Origin: Bradyrhizobium sp. 200
GTDB taxonomy: Bacteria; Pseudomonadota; Alphaproteobacteria; Rhizobiales; Xanthobacteraceae
Assembly: GCF_023100945.1 (NCBI RefSeq)
Contig: NZ_CP064689.1
Coordinates: forward strand, 4,880,001-4,944,000
Direction of reading: 5' to 3'
Length of the DNA stretch: 64,000 nt
The notes beneath the pieces are model-generated. The model searched no databases, was not told the DNA's origin, and saw nothing but the letters and a program-made list of their open reading frames with translations. A program made the translations under genes and the position numbers. Shown piece after piece: positions 8,653 through 17,359 of the stretch. The first letter of the stretch is position 1. Every line of letters starts with the position of its first letter.

Positions 8653-8823
8653 ATGTCCGAGGCCCAGGCAAAAATCCTTCGGGAAAAGGCGGAAATGTTC
8701 GAACAGCGCGCGGAAAGCGCGACTGATCCCATATCGAAGCAGCATTACAAGGAGATGGCCGCGCATTACCGGTCGCTGGCGGTCGAGCATCTCGACGTCA
8801 GGCGCGACGAGCCGGCGCATTAG
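8653..8823 (+). CDS. 56-residue helical small protein
   Basis: ATG 8653, TAG 8821-8823. The sequence is strongly helical and charged: K-I-L-R-E-K-A-E-M-F-E-Q-R-A, then a D-P turn, then K-Q-H-Y-K-E-M-A-A-H-Y-R-S-L-A. This two-helix pattern (LR.KA....RA..A.DP..K....MA..YR.LA) recurs in many short uncharacterised rhizobial proteins that I recall. No membrane segment is visible. It follows the 36-residue membrane peptide closely. Function unknown. Confidence 0.65.
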   Translation: MSEAQAKILREKAEMFEQRAESATDPISKQHYKEMAAHYRSLAVEHLDVRRDEPAH

Positions 8824-9027
8824 TCCGGAAGAGCCCCGCATTCCTGCTGTACGAACGGCCGGAGTGACGGCAACGCGGCCCAAGCCGCAGGCCAGCGGCT
8901 TGCGGGACCTCAAGAATTTGAAATTCATGTCGTCTCCGGTATCGTGAACCTCGGATTTCGAGGCCGACCGGCCAGTCGCTCGCCTTGACAAAACAAGATC
9001 AAAAAAGCATCCGGGGGGGCCCGCAGC

Positions 9028-9819
9028 ATGGATTTCATTGAAGCCAACGGCGGTGGCCTGCGCTGCGAGCTGAGCGGCGGCGGCGACCGCACGCTGGTGC
9101 TGGTTCACGAAATGGGCGGCTCGCTGGAAAGCTGGGACGACGTCGCGCCCCGGTTCGCCCAATCTCGCCGCGTCCTGCGTTACGACACCCGCGGCGCCGG
9201 ATTGTCGCAGAAGGTTCGCGGCGAACTTACGCTCGATACGATGGCCGACGACATCGCCGCCCTGCTCGAAAAGTTTGGAATTGCCGGCAAGGTCGCGCTG
9301 GCGGGGGTAGCCGTCGGCGGTGCGATCGCCCTGCACTTCGCGGCGCGGTATCCGGAGCGCACCAGCGCCGTTGCCGTCGGTAGCCCGGCCACCGGCATCG
9401 CCGCGGAGCGCCGCGCGCCGGCACTGGAGCGCCTCGCAAAGATCGAGGCCGCCGGCATGGCGTTCGCCGTCGAGGACTCGATGTTGAACGGCTATGCCCC
9501 GGAACTTCGCGGCGACATCAGGCGGTTCGAGCGCTTCCGGACGCGATGGCTCGGCAACGATCCCTCAAGTTACGCAACGATCTGGCGAATGCTGGCGGCA
9601 GCCGACATGCAGGACGAACTCGCCAGGCTTGGTTGTCCGGTCCTTGTGATCGGCGGCAGCCTCGATCGCGTGCGCCCGCCGTCGCTGGCGGAAAGCGTGG
9701 CAAAGACTATTCCCGGCGCCCGCTACGTCGAAATCCGCACCGGGCACTATATGTCGGTGCAAACCCCCGACCTGCTCTCCGATTGCATCGACGAGTTCCT
9801 GAGATCGGTGGGCGCCTGA
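9028..9819 (+). CDS. alpha/beta hydrolase fold protein without nucleophile serine
   Basis: 263 residues, close to 3-oxoadipate enol-lactonase-like hydrolases in layout. The oxyanion strand L-V-L-V-H-E-M-G-G-S, the acid Asp213 in G-G-S-L-D-R-V and His240 in R-T-G-H-Y-M are all present. The nucleophile elbow, normally G-x-S-x-G, reads G93-V-A-V-G97, with codon GCC (9310-9312) giving Ala95 in place of Ser. As written the protein should lack classical esterase or lactonase activity. It is otherwise intact, so a changed chemistry or a binding role is possible. The MBL-fold gene follows 48 bases later on the same strand, probably cotranscribed. Confidence 0.85.
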   Translation: MDFIEANGGGLRCELSGGGDRTLVLVHEMGGSLESWDDVAPRFAQSRRVLRYDTRGAGLSQKVRGELTLDTMADDIAALLEKFGIAGKVALAGVAVGGAIALHFAARYPERTSAVAVGSPATGIAAERRAPALERLAKIEAAGMAFAVEDSMLNGYAPELRGDIRRFERFRTRWLGNDPSSYATIWRMLAAADMQDELARLGCPVLVIGGSLDRVRPPSLAESVAKTIPGARYVEIRTGHYMSVQTPDLLSDCIDEFLRSVGA

Positions 9820-9867
9820 CAGAAGCTGAACCATTCCCCAACAGCCCCAGCCCCGAGGTCTTCCCAC

Positions 9868-10746
9868 ATGAATCCGCAACCAGCAGCGCAGATTCCCGGC
9901 GTCTATCATCGCAGGATCGGCGACATCGTCGTCACCACCATCAGCGACGGTTATCTCGACGGCACCCTCGACGTCATGCGCAATGTCGATATGGAGAAGG
10001 CGCGTCAAATCCTAACGAACGCGTTCCGGCCGGCACGGCGAACCAGCGTCAACACCTTCCTGATCCATTCGAAGGGACGCATCGCGATCGTCGACACCGG
10101 ATCGGGTAACTATTTGCAGCCCACTGCCGGGTTCGTTCAGCGTAACCTCGCTTCGGCCGGTATCGATCCGAAGTCAATCGATACAGTCTTGCTGACCCAC
10201 ATGCATCCGGATCATTCCGCTGGGCTAACCAACATGTCGAACGGGCAGCTTCTGTTTCCGAACGCGGAACTCGTGATGCATGAGAACGAGCTGGCGCACT
10301 GGTTCGACGACGGCGCGATGGCAAAGGCCGATGAGCGATCGGCAAAGCTCTACTTTCAGTCCGGCCGCGAACAGGTTGCGCCCTACAAGAACAGGACGCG
10401 ATTGTTCCGGGAGGGTGAGGTGTTTCCCGGTGTGACCGCCGTGCCGAGCCTCGGGCATACGCCGGGCCATACCGCCTATCTCATCGCCTCTAGCAACGAT
10501 CAATTGATGATCTGGGGCGACACGGTGCATGTGCCGGAGGTACAGACCGCGTTTCCCGAAGCGGGCATGGCCTTCGACACCGATCTCGCCGCGGCGGCCG
10601 CCGCCCGCAAACGCATGTTCGACCGCGTCTCCGCCGACGGCATTCTCATTGCCGGGATGCATCTACACTTCCCGGCGTTCTCGCGGCTGGCCCGGCGTGG
10701 TGACGCCTACGCGCTCTATCCCGAGGCCTGGGTCCACGCATTGTGA
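9868..10746 (+). CDS. MBL-fold metallo-hydrolase
   Basis: 292 residues of the metallo-beta-lactamase fold. The zinc motif His111-x-His113-x-Asp115-His116 (T-H-M-H-P-D-H-S-A-G-L) is clear. Further ligands are the His in L-G-H-T-P-G-H-T-A, the Asp in I-W-G-D-T-V-H and the His near A-G-M-H-L-H-F. The closest named groups are methyl-parathion-hydrolase-like and lactonase-like MBL enzymes. The substrate cannot be read from sequence. There is no strong signal peptide. It lies 48 bases after the alpha/beta hydrolase, suggesting a two-gene transcript for ester or lactone turnover. Confidence 0.88.
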   Translation: MNPQPAAQIPGVYHRRIGDIVVTTISDGYLDGTLDVMRNVDMEKARQILTNAFRPARRTSVNTFLIHSKGRIAIVDTGSGNYLQPTAGFVQRNLASAGIDPKSIDTVLLTHMHPDHSAGLTNMSNGQLLFPNAELVMHENELAHWFDDGAMAKADERSAKLYFQSGREQVAPYKNRTRLFREGEVFPGVTAVPSLGHTPGHTAYLIASSNDQLMIWGDTVHVPEVQTAFPEAGMAFDTDLAAAAAARKRMFDRVSADGILIAGMHLHFPAFSRLARRGDAYALYPEAWVHAL

Positions 10747-10891
10747 GAATACGCCCGAGATAGCTGGAAGGCGCGCGCGAATAAGCTCGTCGCGATTTCC
10801 GCTGCCCGGTCGCAAGCGGACGACGTCATAGCCGTCCGACAAAGTGCCAGGCTGCGTAGCCGTGTTTCCAACTATCTTGAGGCTGGACGAG

Positions 10892-11392
10892 TCACCTGCG
10901 GAATAGTCCGCCCACCGCGCTCCCCACGCCCCCCACTACGCCATGCACCGCGCCGCCGATCGCGCCGATTGGACCGCCGACACCACGCGAATAGCGAGCA
11001 CGGCCTCCAGCGCGACGACGATCTTTACGGTCAGATTTGCCAGCCTCCTTCGCGGCGTCCGTCAGCACCTTGTGCTGGGCGGCGTTGAGGAAGCCAGTCG
11101 TAGGGTAGCCGTACTCCTCCTGCCAGCGCGCGATGACCGCGCGCGTCGATTCGTCGAACTTCCCATTGACCTTCGTGTCGAACCCGAGCCTCGTGAGCCG
11201 ACGTTGCACTTCACGACGCTTTGCCTTGGTGAGGCCGATCTGTTCCTCGGTCTCCTGAGTCGCTTCGCCGGTAGCGATCGCCGTATCGGCGGGTGCCAAC
11301 GTTTCGCGGGGCGTGCTGCTCAGACCAGCCTTGGCAAAGTGCGCGCTGTCGATGATCGCCAGGATGGACAATGCAAGGATCAAGGCGCGCAT
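10892..11392 (-). CDS. secreted peptidoglycan-binding-domain protein
   Basis: Start chosen at ATG 11392, which gives a signal peptide (M-R-A-L-I-L-A-L-S-I-L-A); the frame is open further upstream but without support. 166 residues. After a Thr/Ala/Glu-rich linker comes a peptidoglycan-binding-like three-helix domain (R-E-V-Q-R-R-L-T-R-L-G-F-D, then V-N-G-K-F-D-E-S-T-R-A-V-I-A-R-W-Q). A basic stretch and a Gly/Val-rich tail of G-G-x-V repeats follow. It is probably a periplasmic or cell-wall-associated protein, with no catalytic domain visible. Confidence 0.8.
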   Translation of the reverse strand: MRALILALSILAIIDSAHFAKAGLSSTPRETLAPADTAIATGEATQETEEQIGLTKAKRREVQRRLTRLGFDTKVNGKFDESTRAVIARWQEEYGYPTTGFLNAAQHKVLTDAAKEAGKSDRKDRRRAGGRARYSRGVGGPIGAIGGAVHGVVGGVGSAVGGLFRR

Positions 11393-11668
11393 AGTCTTTC
11401 CTTCGCCCTCACGTCTGCCGATGATTCGGTTTAGAAAATAAGGATACATCGCGCCGCCCTGAACTATCAACATCCGGCGGCCCCACTCCGCTTCGTCGCG
11501 GGGGTAACTGTTGTCCATCGCAGACGGTTCCCCAGCCTCGCGCCGATTGTCACACCGCATTGCACGCGGGGGATGAGATCGGCGCACCACCTTTTGCCCT
11601 TTGCCGTATGCCAGTTTGCGGACGCGATATCCGCCACTGTGCCCAACTCGGACCTCGAGCTAGGCATG

Positions 11669-12577
11669 CTATTGCGCGGCGATCATCCGCAGAGCCGACC
11701 TCATACGCACACCCTGCACTGCGGCACCGGCTTGTGTGCACACGCTATAGCGGTTATCCGCCCAGCGCACCCAGCCCGCCAGCGCGGCACCCGCCAGTGA
11801 GCGCGTCAACTCTGCCGCCGGCATCTCGCGGCCCATCCGCACCGCCTGTCCGGCCCAGAGGTTGGTGAAATCGACCCTGCCCGCTTTTTCGGCCGCCGCC
11901 TTCAGCGGCCCGAGTGCGGTGGCGGCGTGCGGAAACGCGGGTGCATCCGGCGAGATCGGGCCGACCTCGCGCATGACGCGGTTGGCGACGCCGCGCGCGG
12001 GACGGCCGGTCATGACATTGGTGATGACGGTGGAATCGTCATGGGCCTGGGCCAGCGCGGTGCGCGCCGGCGCAATCACCTTGGATTCCGGGCAGCGCAA
12101 ATAGGCGCTGCCGATCTGCACGCCGGACGCGCCAAGCGCTTGACCAGCGCCGCGTCAGGCAGGCCGAAATGGAAGCTGACCACTTCCGGTTTCAACTCTT
12201 CGACGAGGGCGCACATCGCCTCATCGAACGGCGCGCGGTTGGCGGCGCTGACAGGCGCGGCAGGATCGATCCCCAATTCCTTGTAGTAAGAGCCGAGCCT
12301 GGCCTTCCATCCGGCTTCGCGCGCGGAATCGGCATCGACCGGCGTGTGGCAGAAGAAGTTCATGTTGACCGGTGTTGTGACGCGCTGGCGGATGATGTTG
12401 ATCTGCTCGCGCGCCTTCTCGGCCGAGATCATCGCGCAAGGCAGCGAGCCCAGCGCCCCGCCTTGCGCCGCCGCTATCACCAGCTCGGCATCCACAACGC
12501 CGGCCATCGGCGCCAGCACGATCGGAAATTCGGTCTTGAAGAGGTCGATGATCCGGTCAAGCCGCGGATGAGTTGCG
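11669..12577 (-). pseudogene. nitronate monooxygenase, broken by an internal out-of-frame deletion
   Basis: The N-terminal part (R-L-D-R-I-I-D-L-F-K-T-E-F-P-I-V-L-A-P-M-A-G) runs to F-G-L-P-D-A-A-L-V-K-R-L near 12135. The sequence then jumps to G-A-S-G-V-Q-I-G-S-A-Y-L-R-C-P-E-S-K in another frame and continues to TGA at 11669. Family members have about 80-90 residues between these two points, including the catalytic His region (Q-G-x-E-A-G-G-H) and a flavin-phosphate loop. Those residues are missing and the frame is shifted. No ATG, GTG or TTG start is visible in frame before the N-terminal part, whose first codons overlap the end of the next upstream gene. I conclude it is inactive. Confidence 0.85.
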
Positions 12578-13531
12578 GCGTCCGTGCAGAATTTGGTCTG
12601 CCTCGGTCACAATCCTGTCAACGACCTCGGCGGCCGGCGGAATATCGTGGATCAGTCCGACCCCTGAGCCCGCAATCACCGCTGCGATGTCGAAATTGCG
12701 CGCGGCCCTGGCCGCCATGTATTCGGCGGTGGCGGCCTTGTCCTGCAGAAGTTGGAGTTCACGGCCTTCCCAGCGCCGCGAATGATCATTGATCAGGCAA
12801 CGTCCCGTGAACGGCGACGGCCAGACGTGATCGCGCGATATATCGAAGATAAGACCGCGCGTGGTGCTGCCGCTGGTGGCGGCGCAAATTCGTTTCTTGG
12901 CTTCCTCCGCTCCATCGGCTTCCTGGCTGGCATAAAAGCGTGTGCCCAGCAAAACACCGGCCGCGCCAAGCATCATCATTGCCGCCAATCCGCGACCGTC
13001 TCCAAGCCCGCCTGCGGCCACCACCGGCACCCTGCCGGCGGCGAGATCGACAATGGCGGGCACGATATCTAATGTTGTGCGGGAAGCGCCGTGGCCGCCG
13101 GCCTCGCTTCCCTGCGCCACAAGAATGTCGGCACCGGCATCTAGAGCTTGGCGCGCCAATTGCTCGTCTTGAACCTGGCAGATCATCAAGACTCCGGCGT
13201 TCTTGATGCGAGATGCAAATAGTTTGGGATCGCCGAATGAAAGGAAAATCGCCCGCGGTCCAGCGCTCAGTGCGACATCCAGCAGGTCCGGCTGCTTCGC
13301 CAGGCTCCACGTGATGAAGCCGACGCCAAAGCGGGCTGGCGCGAGCTGCTTGAGTTTAGTGATTTGCTGTTCGAGCCAGGCCTTGTCCCCGTAGCCTCCG
13401 CCGAGAATACCGAGACCGCCTGCATTGCTAACGGCTGCGGTCAGGCGCGCACCGGAAACAATGTCCATTGGCGCCAGCAAGATCGGATGCTCAATGCCCA
13501 AAAGAGTCGTCAATGGGGTGCTGATCGACAT
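12557..13531 (-). CDS. nitronate monooxygenase-family flavoprotein
   Basis: 324 residues. ATG 13531 is preceded by AGGAGA at good spacing; an upstream extension is not needed. TIM-barrel NMO features are present: H-P-I-L-L-A-P-M at the start, Q-G-S-E-A-G-G-H-G with the conserved His, and V-V-A-A-G-G-L-G-D-G-R-G and G-A-A-G-V-L-L-G-T-R-F for FMN phosphate binding. These enzymes oxidise alkyl nitronates such as propionate 3-nitronate using oxygen. The last residues (H-G-R-R-N-S-S-A-A) look atypical and lie over the start of the neighbouring broken paralogue. The divergent LysR gene 94 bases away is a likely regulator. Confidence 0.9.
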   Translation of the reverse strand: MSISTPLTTLLGIEHPILLAPMDIVSGARLTAAVSNAGGLGILGGGYGDKAWLEQQITKLKQLAPARFGVGFITWSLAKQPDLLDVALSAGPRAIFLSFGDPKLFASRIKNAGVLMICQVQDEQLARQALDAGADILVAQGSEAGGHGASRTTLDIVPAIVDLAAGRVPVVAAGGLGDGRGLAAMMMLGAAGVLLGTRFYASQEADGAEEAKKRICAATSGSTTRGLIFDISRDHVWPSPFTGRCLINDHSRRWEGRELQLLQDKAATAEYMAARAARNFDIAAVIAGSGVGLIHDIPPAAEVVDRIVTEADQILHGRRNSSAA

Positions 13532-13625
13532 ATCAATTCTCCTAAACTGGACAGGCACCCTAACCCGCACTAGAATTCTGGATAAGTGATTTGTTTAGAA
13601 TGCAGCCATCTAAAAAAGGAAACGC
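13532..13625. promoter_or_regulatory. NMO-LysR divergent control region
   Basis: 94 bases between two divergent start codons. An inverted pair CTAAAC / GTTTAG brackets a central 8-bp palindrome AGAATTCT near 13571-13580. LysR-type regulators usually bind partly symmetric sites with a T-N11-A core in such divergent regions, so this is the expected operator location. The assignment rests on position and symmetry only. Confidence 0.45.
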
Positions 13626-14516
13626 GTGGATCGCATGGAATTGTCCGACCTGACGACCTTTGCCACGGTGGCGCGGCTGGGCGGCATCACCCGCGCGGCC
13701 GACGAACTCAACACGGTGCAGTCCAACGTCACGCAGCGGGTGAAGGCGCTCGAAGCCGAAATCGGCACCGCGTTGTTCGAGCGGCACAGCCGCGGCATGA
13801 CGCTGACCGGCGCCGGCCGCCGCCTGCTTCCCTATGCGCAGCGGATGGCGGCACTGTCGCGCGAGGCGCTGCTGGCGGCGCGCGACGATGGCGAGCCGAA
13901 GGGACCGCTCGCGATCGGCTCGATGGAGACGACGGCGGCTGTCCGCCTGCCCTCTTTGCTCGCCGACTTCCATCGCCGCTTCCCGGCGGTGCGGCTGTCC
14001 TTGCGGACCTCGACGACGGCCGAACTCGTGGCTGGCGTCCTCAACGGCACGTTCGACGGCGCGTTTGTCGCCGGCCCGATCGAGCATGCCGAACTCGATA
14101 CCACCGTCGCGTTTCGCGAAGAGCTGGTGCTGGTCACGGCGCGGCGCTGGCCGAGCCTCGGTGCGTTGCGCGCGGGCACACCGGAATCCGGGCCTACCGC
14201 GCTGGTGTTCCGCACCGGCTGTACCTACCGGCAGCGGCTCGAGCAGGTCTTCTCGGAATTCGGCTGGCCGTCTTCCGCACGGTTCGAGCTCGGCACGCTC
14301 GACGGCATGATCGGCTGCGTCGCCGCCGACATGGGCGTGACGCTGCTGCCGCGCGCCGTGGTTGGGCGGAACGACACCGTGAGCATTCACACGCTTAACC
14401 CCGCTCAGTCCAAGGTCGAGACGCTCTTCATCACCCGCCGCAGCGCGCATCAATACAGCGCCCTGCAAGGCTTCGTGTCCTGCCTGAAGGGCAATGGCGA
14501 GGTTATCGCCGCTTGA
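13626..14516 (+). CDS. LysR-family transcriptional regulator
   Basis: 296 residues from GTG 13626, which has AAGGA 6 bases upstream; the ATG nine bases later is poorly spaced. The N-terminal winged helix is typical: L-S-D-L-T-T-F-A-T-V-A-R-L-G-G-I-T-R-A-A, then Q-S-N-V-T-Q-R-V-K-A-L-E and L-F-E-R-H-S-R-G-M. A periplasmic-binding-type effector domain follows, with G-S-M-E-T-T-A-A-V-R-L-P. It is divergent from the nitronate monooxygenase gene and is its likely activator; the inducer is unknown. Its last 14 bases overlap the end of the convergent small membrane gene. Confidence 0.93.
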   Translation: MDRMELSDLTTFATVARLGGITRAADELNTVQSNVTQRVKALEAEIGTALFERHSRGMTLTGAGRRLLPYAQRMAALSREALLAARDDGEPKGPLAIGSMETTAAVRLPSLLADFHRRFPAVRLSLRTSTTAELVAGVLNGTFDGAFVAGPIEHAELDTTVAFREELVLVTARRWPSLGALRAGTPESGPTALVFRTGCTYRQRLEQVFSEFGWPSSARFELGTLDGMIGCVAADMGVTLLPRAVVGRNDTVSIHTLNPAQSKVETLFITRRSAHQYSALQGFVSCLKGNGEVIAA

Positions 14517-14718
14517 TGAGCCAGCGCCGCAACGCAACGCCGGCCCAGATCGCCTCGACCAGCCCGAACGGCCAGGCGCCCTGCATAAATCCGTAGATCG
14601 ATCCGAGCGCGCAAGCGCCGGCGAAGGCGAGAATGAACCAGTGGCTGCGATCTTCCAGCGCGTAAGCCACCAGCATCGCGGTCACTGCGAACAGTCCGAA
14701 CAGGCTCAGCGCATCCAT
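14503..14718 (-). CDS. 71-residue small membrane protein
   Basis: Three hydrophobic stretches are visible: L-S-L-F-G-L-F-A-V-T-A-M-L-V-A-Y, then W-F-I-L-A-F-A-G-A-C-A-L-G-S-I-Y-G-F, then P-F-G-L-V-E-A-I-W-A-G-V-A. A basic tail R-R-W-L-I-K-R-R follows, probably cytoplasmic. The product resembles short uncharacterised inner-membrane proteins of rhizobia. The gene is convergent with the LysR gene and overlaps its last 14 bases. No function can be assigned. Confidence 0.75.
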   Translation of the reverse strand: MDALSLFGLFAVTAMLVAYALEDRSHWFILAFAGACALGSIYGFMQGAWPFGLVEAIWAGVALRRWLIKRR

Positions 14719-14916
14719 CGAATAGTCTTACCCTGCGTTCACTCCGCCAGACGAAACCTCTCTGCCATCCTTCAACAAATCGATATGCGCTGCACACTTT
14801 CCCGCCGCGCCAAACGAACGCCGGACTCAAAAAACTTCTGGCCGCCCCGCACTACTACGTTAGTATGAGGTGCTGGCTACCAAAAAATCATAACGTCAAA
14901 TCTGGGAGGGACTGCG

Positions 14917-15852
14917 ATGCGCCTTGCATTCGTATTGAGCTGTTCTATTGCCCTGTTGGGTGCGGTCGGAACAGCAAGTGCTCAAGACTGGACGAAATCG
15001 AAATGGGGGCCGAACGACGAGATCGGCGCCGCCAATTACATGAAGCCCGAACTCGTTGTGAAGGCCGCGGGTCTGGTCAAGACCGGCAAGACTTACGCGC
15101 TCGGCATTCCCGTCGACACCAAGACCCCCGCCTATCCACCCCGCGCCTTCAAGATCACCGTCGTGCAGCCTGGCCAAGCCGGCATCCCCGGCCTCGGACC
15201 AACCAAGACCACCTATAATGACGACATCATCGAAGGCTGGGTCGGCGTCGGCAGCCAGCTCGACGGGCTCGGCCATATCGGTGTCGAGCACATCTATTAC
15301 AACGGCAACAAGCTGCTCGACTTCGCCGATCCCACCGGGCTGAAGAAGCTCGGCGTCGAGAAAATTCCGCCGATGGTCACCCGCGGCGTGCTGCTCGACA
15401 TGGCCGCCCATTACGGGACCGACGTGGTCAAGGAAGGCACCGCCTTCAACACCAAGGAGATCGAGGAAGTCGCCAAGAAACAGGGCGTCGAAATCCGCCA
15501 GGGCGACGTCGTGATCTTCCACACCGGCTGGCTCAGCCTGATCGGTAAGGACGACAAGCGTTTCGGGGCCGGCGAACCCGGTCTTGGCGTCGAAGGCGCC
15601 AAGTATCTTGCCGGCAAGGGCGTCGTCGCCGTAGGCGCCGATACCTGGGGCCTCGAGGCGGTCCCGTTCGAGACCAAGAACATTTTTGAGGTGCACCAGA
15701 TCCTGTTGCCGATGAACGGCACCTACATCCTCGAAAATATGGACACCGCCGAACTCGCCAAGGACAAGGCCTATGAGTTCCTGTTTGTCCTCGGCCAACC
15801 ACGCTTCAAGGGCGGCGTGCAGAGCATGATCAATCCGGTGGCGATCCGGTAA
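14917..15852 (+). CDS. exported cyclase-family (kynurenine formamidase-like) protein
   Basis: 311 residues with GGGAGGG upstream of ATG and a signal peptide cleaved near T-A-S-A-Q. The body has the cyclase-family core: S-Q-L-D-G-L-G-H-I-G-V-E-H, then G-V-L-L-D-M-A-A, and G-D-V-V-I-F-H-T-G-W. The classic motif HxGTHxDxPxH is replaced by the divergent D-G-L-G-H-I-G version that I recall for exported members, so the reaction may differ from formamide hydrolysis. Family enzymes use a metal to hydrolyse cyclic or N-formyl substrates. It stands alone with its own promoter region. Confidence 0.85.
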   Translation: MRLAFVLSCSIALLGAVGTASAQDWTKSKWGPNDEIGAANYMKPELVVKAAGLVKTGKTYALGIPVDTKTPAYPPRAFKITVVQPGQAGIPGLGPTKTTYNDDIIEGWVGVGSQLDGLGHIGVEHIYYNGNKLLDFADPTGLKKLGVEKIPPMVTRGVLLDMAAHYGTDVVKEGTAFNTKEIEEVAKKQGVEIRQGDVVIFHTGWLSLIGKDDKRFGAGEPGLGVEGAKYLAGKGVVAVGADTWGLEAVPFETKNIFEVHQILLPMNGTYILENMDTAELAKDKAYEFLFVLGQPRFKGGVQSMINPVAIR

Positions 15853-15868
15853 GACGATAACGACAGAC

Positions 15869-15898
15869 GGCGTGGCGTTCTCGCATGGACGCCACGCC
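15869..15898 (+). terminator. 9-bp stem hairpin after the cyclase gene
   Basis: GGCGTGGCG and CGCCACGCC pair perfectly around a 12-base loop, 17 bases after the stop codon. There is no T-run, so termination strength is uncertain. Confidence 0.45.
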
Positions 15899-15942
15899 AT
15901 CATCGGCTTTGCGCACATGACGAGCCGGTGTTATGCGGGGTC

Positions 15943-16425
15943 ATGCCCGCCCCTATCCTTCCTCTGATCGAAGCCGTTACGCACTGGCCCGAGCGCGGTG
16001 CCCTGATCGGCCTCGATCTCGGCACCAAGACCATTGGCGTCGCCGTCTCCGATCCCGACCGCCGACTGGCGACCGGGGTCGAGACCATCCAGCGCAAGGC
16101 CTTCAAGGCCGACGCCGCGCGGCTGTTGGCGATATCGGGCGAGCGGAATGCCGTCGGCTTCGTGCTCGGCCTGCCCATCAACATGGACGGCAGCGAGGGG
16201 CCGCGCGCGCAATCGACCCGCGCCTTTGCCCGCAATTTCTCCAGCCTCACCGGCCTTGCCATCGCGCTGTGGGACGAGCGGCTCTCGACCGCTGCCGTCG
16301 AGCGCGAGTTGATCGGCATGGATGTCTCCCGCGCCCGCCGCGCCGAGGTGATCGATGAGCATGCGGCGATCTTCATCCTGCAGGGCGCGCTGGACCGGCT
16401 GACGAAGCTGCGCGGGGACGCTTAA
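15943..16425 (+). CDS. ruvX: YqgF/RuvX-type nuclease (pre-16S rRNA processing / Holliday junction family)
   Basis: 160 residues from ATG 15943; a GTG at 15928 would add five residues. The RNase H-like fold shows I-G-L-D-L-G-T-K-T-I-G-V-A with the first catalytic Asp, then G-L-P-I-N-M-D-G-S-E-G-P-R-A and W-D-E-R-L-S-T-A-A-V-E, all hallmark YqgF motifs. In E. coli the orthologue trims the 5' end of 16S rRNA. The next gene starts 4 bases after its stop, so the two are probably cotranscribed. In relatives this gene usually neighbours gatC. Confidence 0.92.
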   Translation: MPAPILPLIEAVTHWPERGALIGLDLGTKTIGVAVSDPDRRLATGVETIQRKAFKADAARLLAISGERNAVGFVLGLPINMDGSEGPRAQSTRAFARNFSSLTGLAIALWDERLSTAAVERELIGMDVSRARRAEVIDEHAAIFILQGALDRLTKLRGDA

Positions 16426-16429
16426 GACG

Positions 16430-17359
16430 ATGGCGGTCGTCGTTGCGGCGCTGCTGCCGGTGTTTCTGCTGATCGTGCTCGGCTTCATCCTGAAGCGGAC
16501 GCTGATACGGCCCGAAACGCAGTGGCATGGGCTGGAACGGCTGACTTACTACGTGCTGCTTCCGGTCTTCCTGATACAGACGCTGGTCAAGGCCGATCTG
16601 AGCACGGTGCCGGTCGGCGGCGTCGGAGGTGCGATGCTGCTATCGGTGCTCGCGGTATCCCTGGTCTGTCTTGCGCTGCGCTCACTGCTCGCGCGCGCCG
16701 CCGTTGACGGTCCTGCCTTTACCTCGATATTCCAGGGCGCAACACGCTGGCAGACCTATGTCGCGCTCGCCGTCTCCGGCAGCCTGTTCGGCAATCTCGG
16801 GTTGGCGCTGGCATCCGTTGCGATGATCGCCATAGTCCCGCTGGCCAACGTGCTCTGCGTTACCGTGCTTGCCCAATACGCCTCGCCGGAAAAGCGCTCG
16901 GCCGGTTCGATTGCCGTGACGGTGGTGAGCAATCCCCTGATCTGGGCCTGCGTGATCGGGTTGATGCTCAACGTCAGCCATATCCCGCTGCCCAGGCTCT
17001 GGCACGAGGTGGCAGATGCGCTCGGCCGCTCCTCCCTCGCCATCGGCCTCCTGGTGACAGGCGCCGGCCTGCAGCTCGAAGGCCTGTTCAGGCCGAGCCT
17101 TGCCGCCAGCGTCGCGGTGTTGCTGAAACTGTTGCTCATGCCGGCGATCGCCGTCGCGCTGGCGTTGCAGTTTGGGGTAACCGGCTCCAACCTCGCCGTC
17201 GTGACGATCTGTTCGGCGGTGCCCACGGCGTCAAGCGCCTATGTCCTGGCGCGGCAAATGGGCGGCGATGCGCCGCTATTGGCGCAGATCATCACGCTGC
17301 AGACCATTTTGGCGGCGCTGACGATGCCGATCGCGATTGCGCTGGCCGCGATGTGCTAG
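16430..17359 (+). CDS. AEC-family (auxin efflux carrier-like) transporter
   Basis: 309 residues with about ten hydrophobic segments in two sets of five, the AEC architecture. It opens V-A-A-L-L-P-V-F-L-L-I-V-L-G-F-I-L-K and ends in a hydrophobic helix L-T-M-P-I-A-I-A-L-A-A. The P-T-A-S-S-A-Y-V-L-A-R-Q-M-G-G-D segment in the last third is typical. AEC proteins export small organic acids or related metabolites; the substrate here is unknown. The stop codon TAG lies in the CTAG that served as target for the IS element immediately downstream. Confidence 0.9.
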   Translation: MAVVVAALLPVFLLIVLGFILKRTLIRPETQWHGLERLTYYVLLPVFLIQTLVKADLSTVPVGGVGGAMLLSVLAVSLVCLALRSLLARAAVDGPAFTSIFQGATRWQTYVALAVSGSLFGNLGLALASVAMIAIVPLANVLCVTVLAQYASPEKRSAGSIAVTVVSNPLIWACVIGLMLNVSHIPLPRLWHEVADALGRSSLAIGLLVTGAGLQLEGLFRPSLAASVAVLLKLLLMPAIAVALALQFGVTGSNLAVVTICSAVPTASSAYVLARQMGGDAPLLAQIITLQTILAALTMPIAIALAAMC

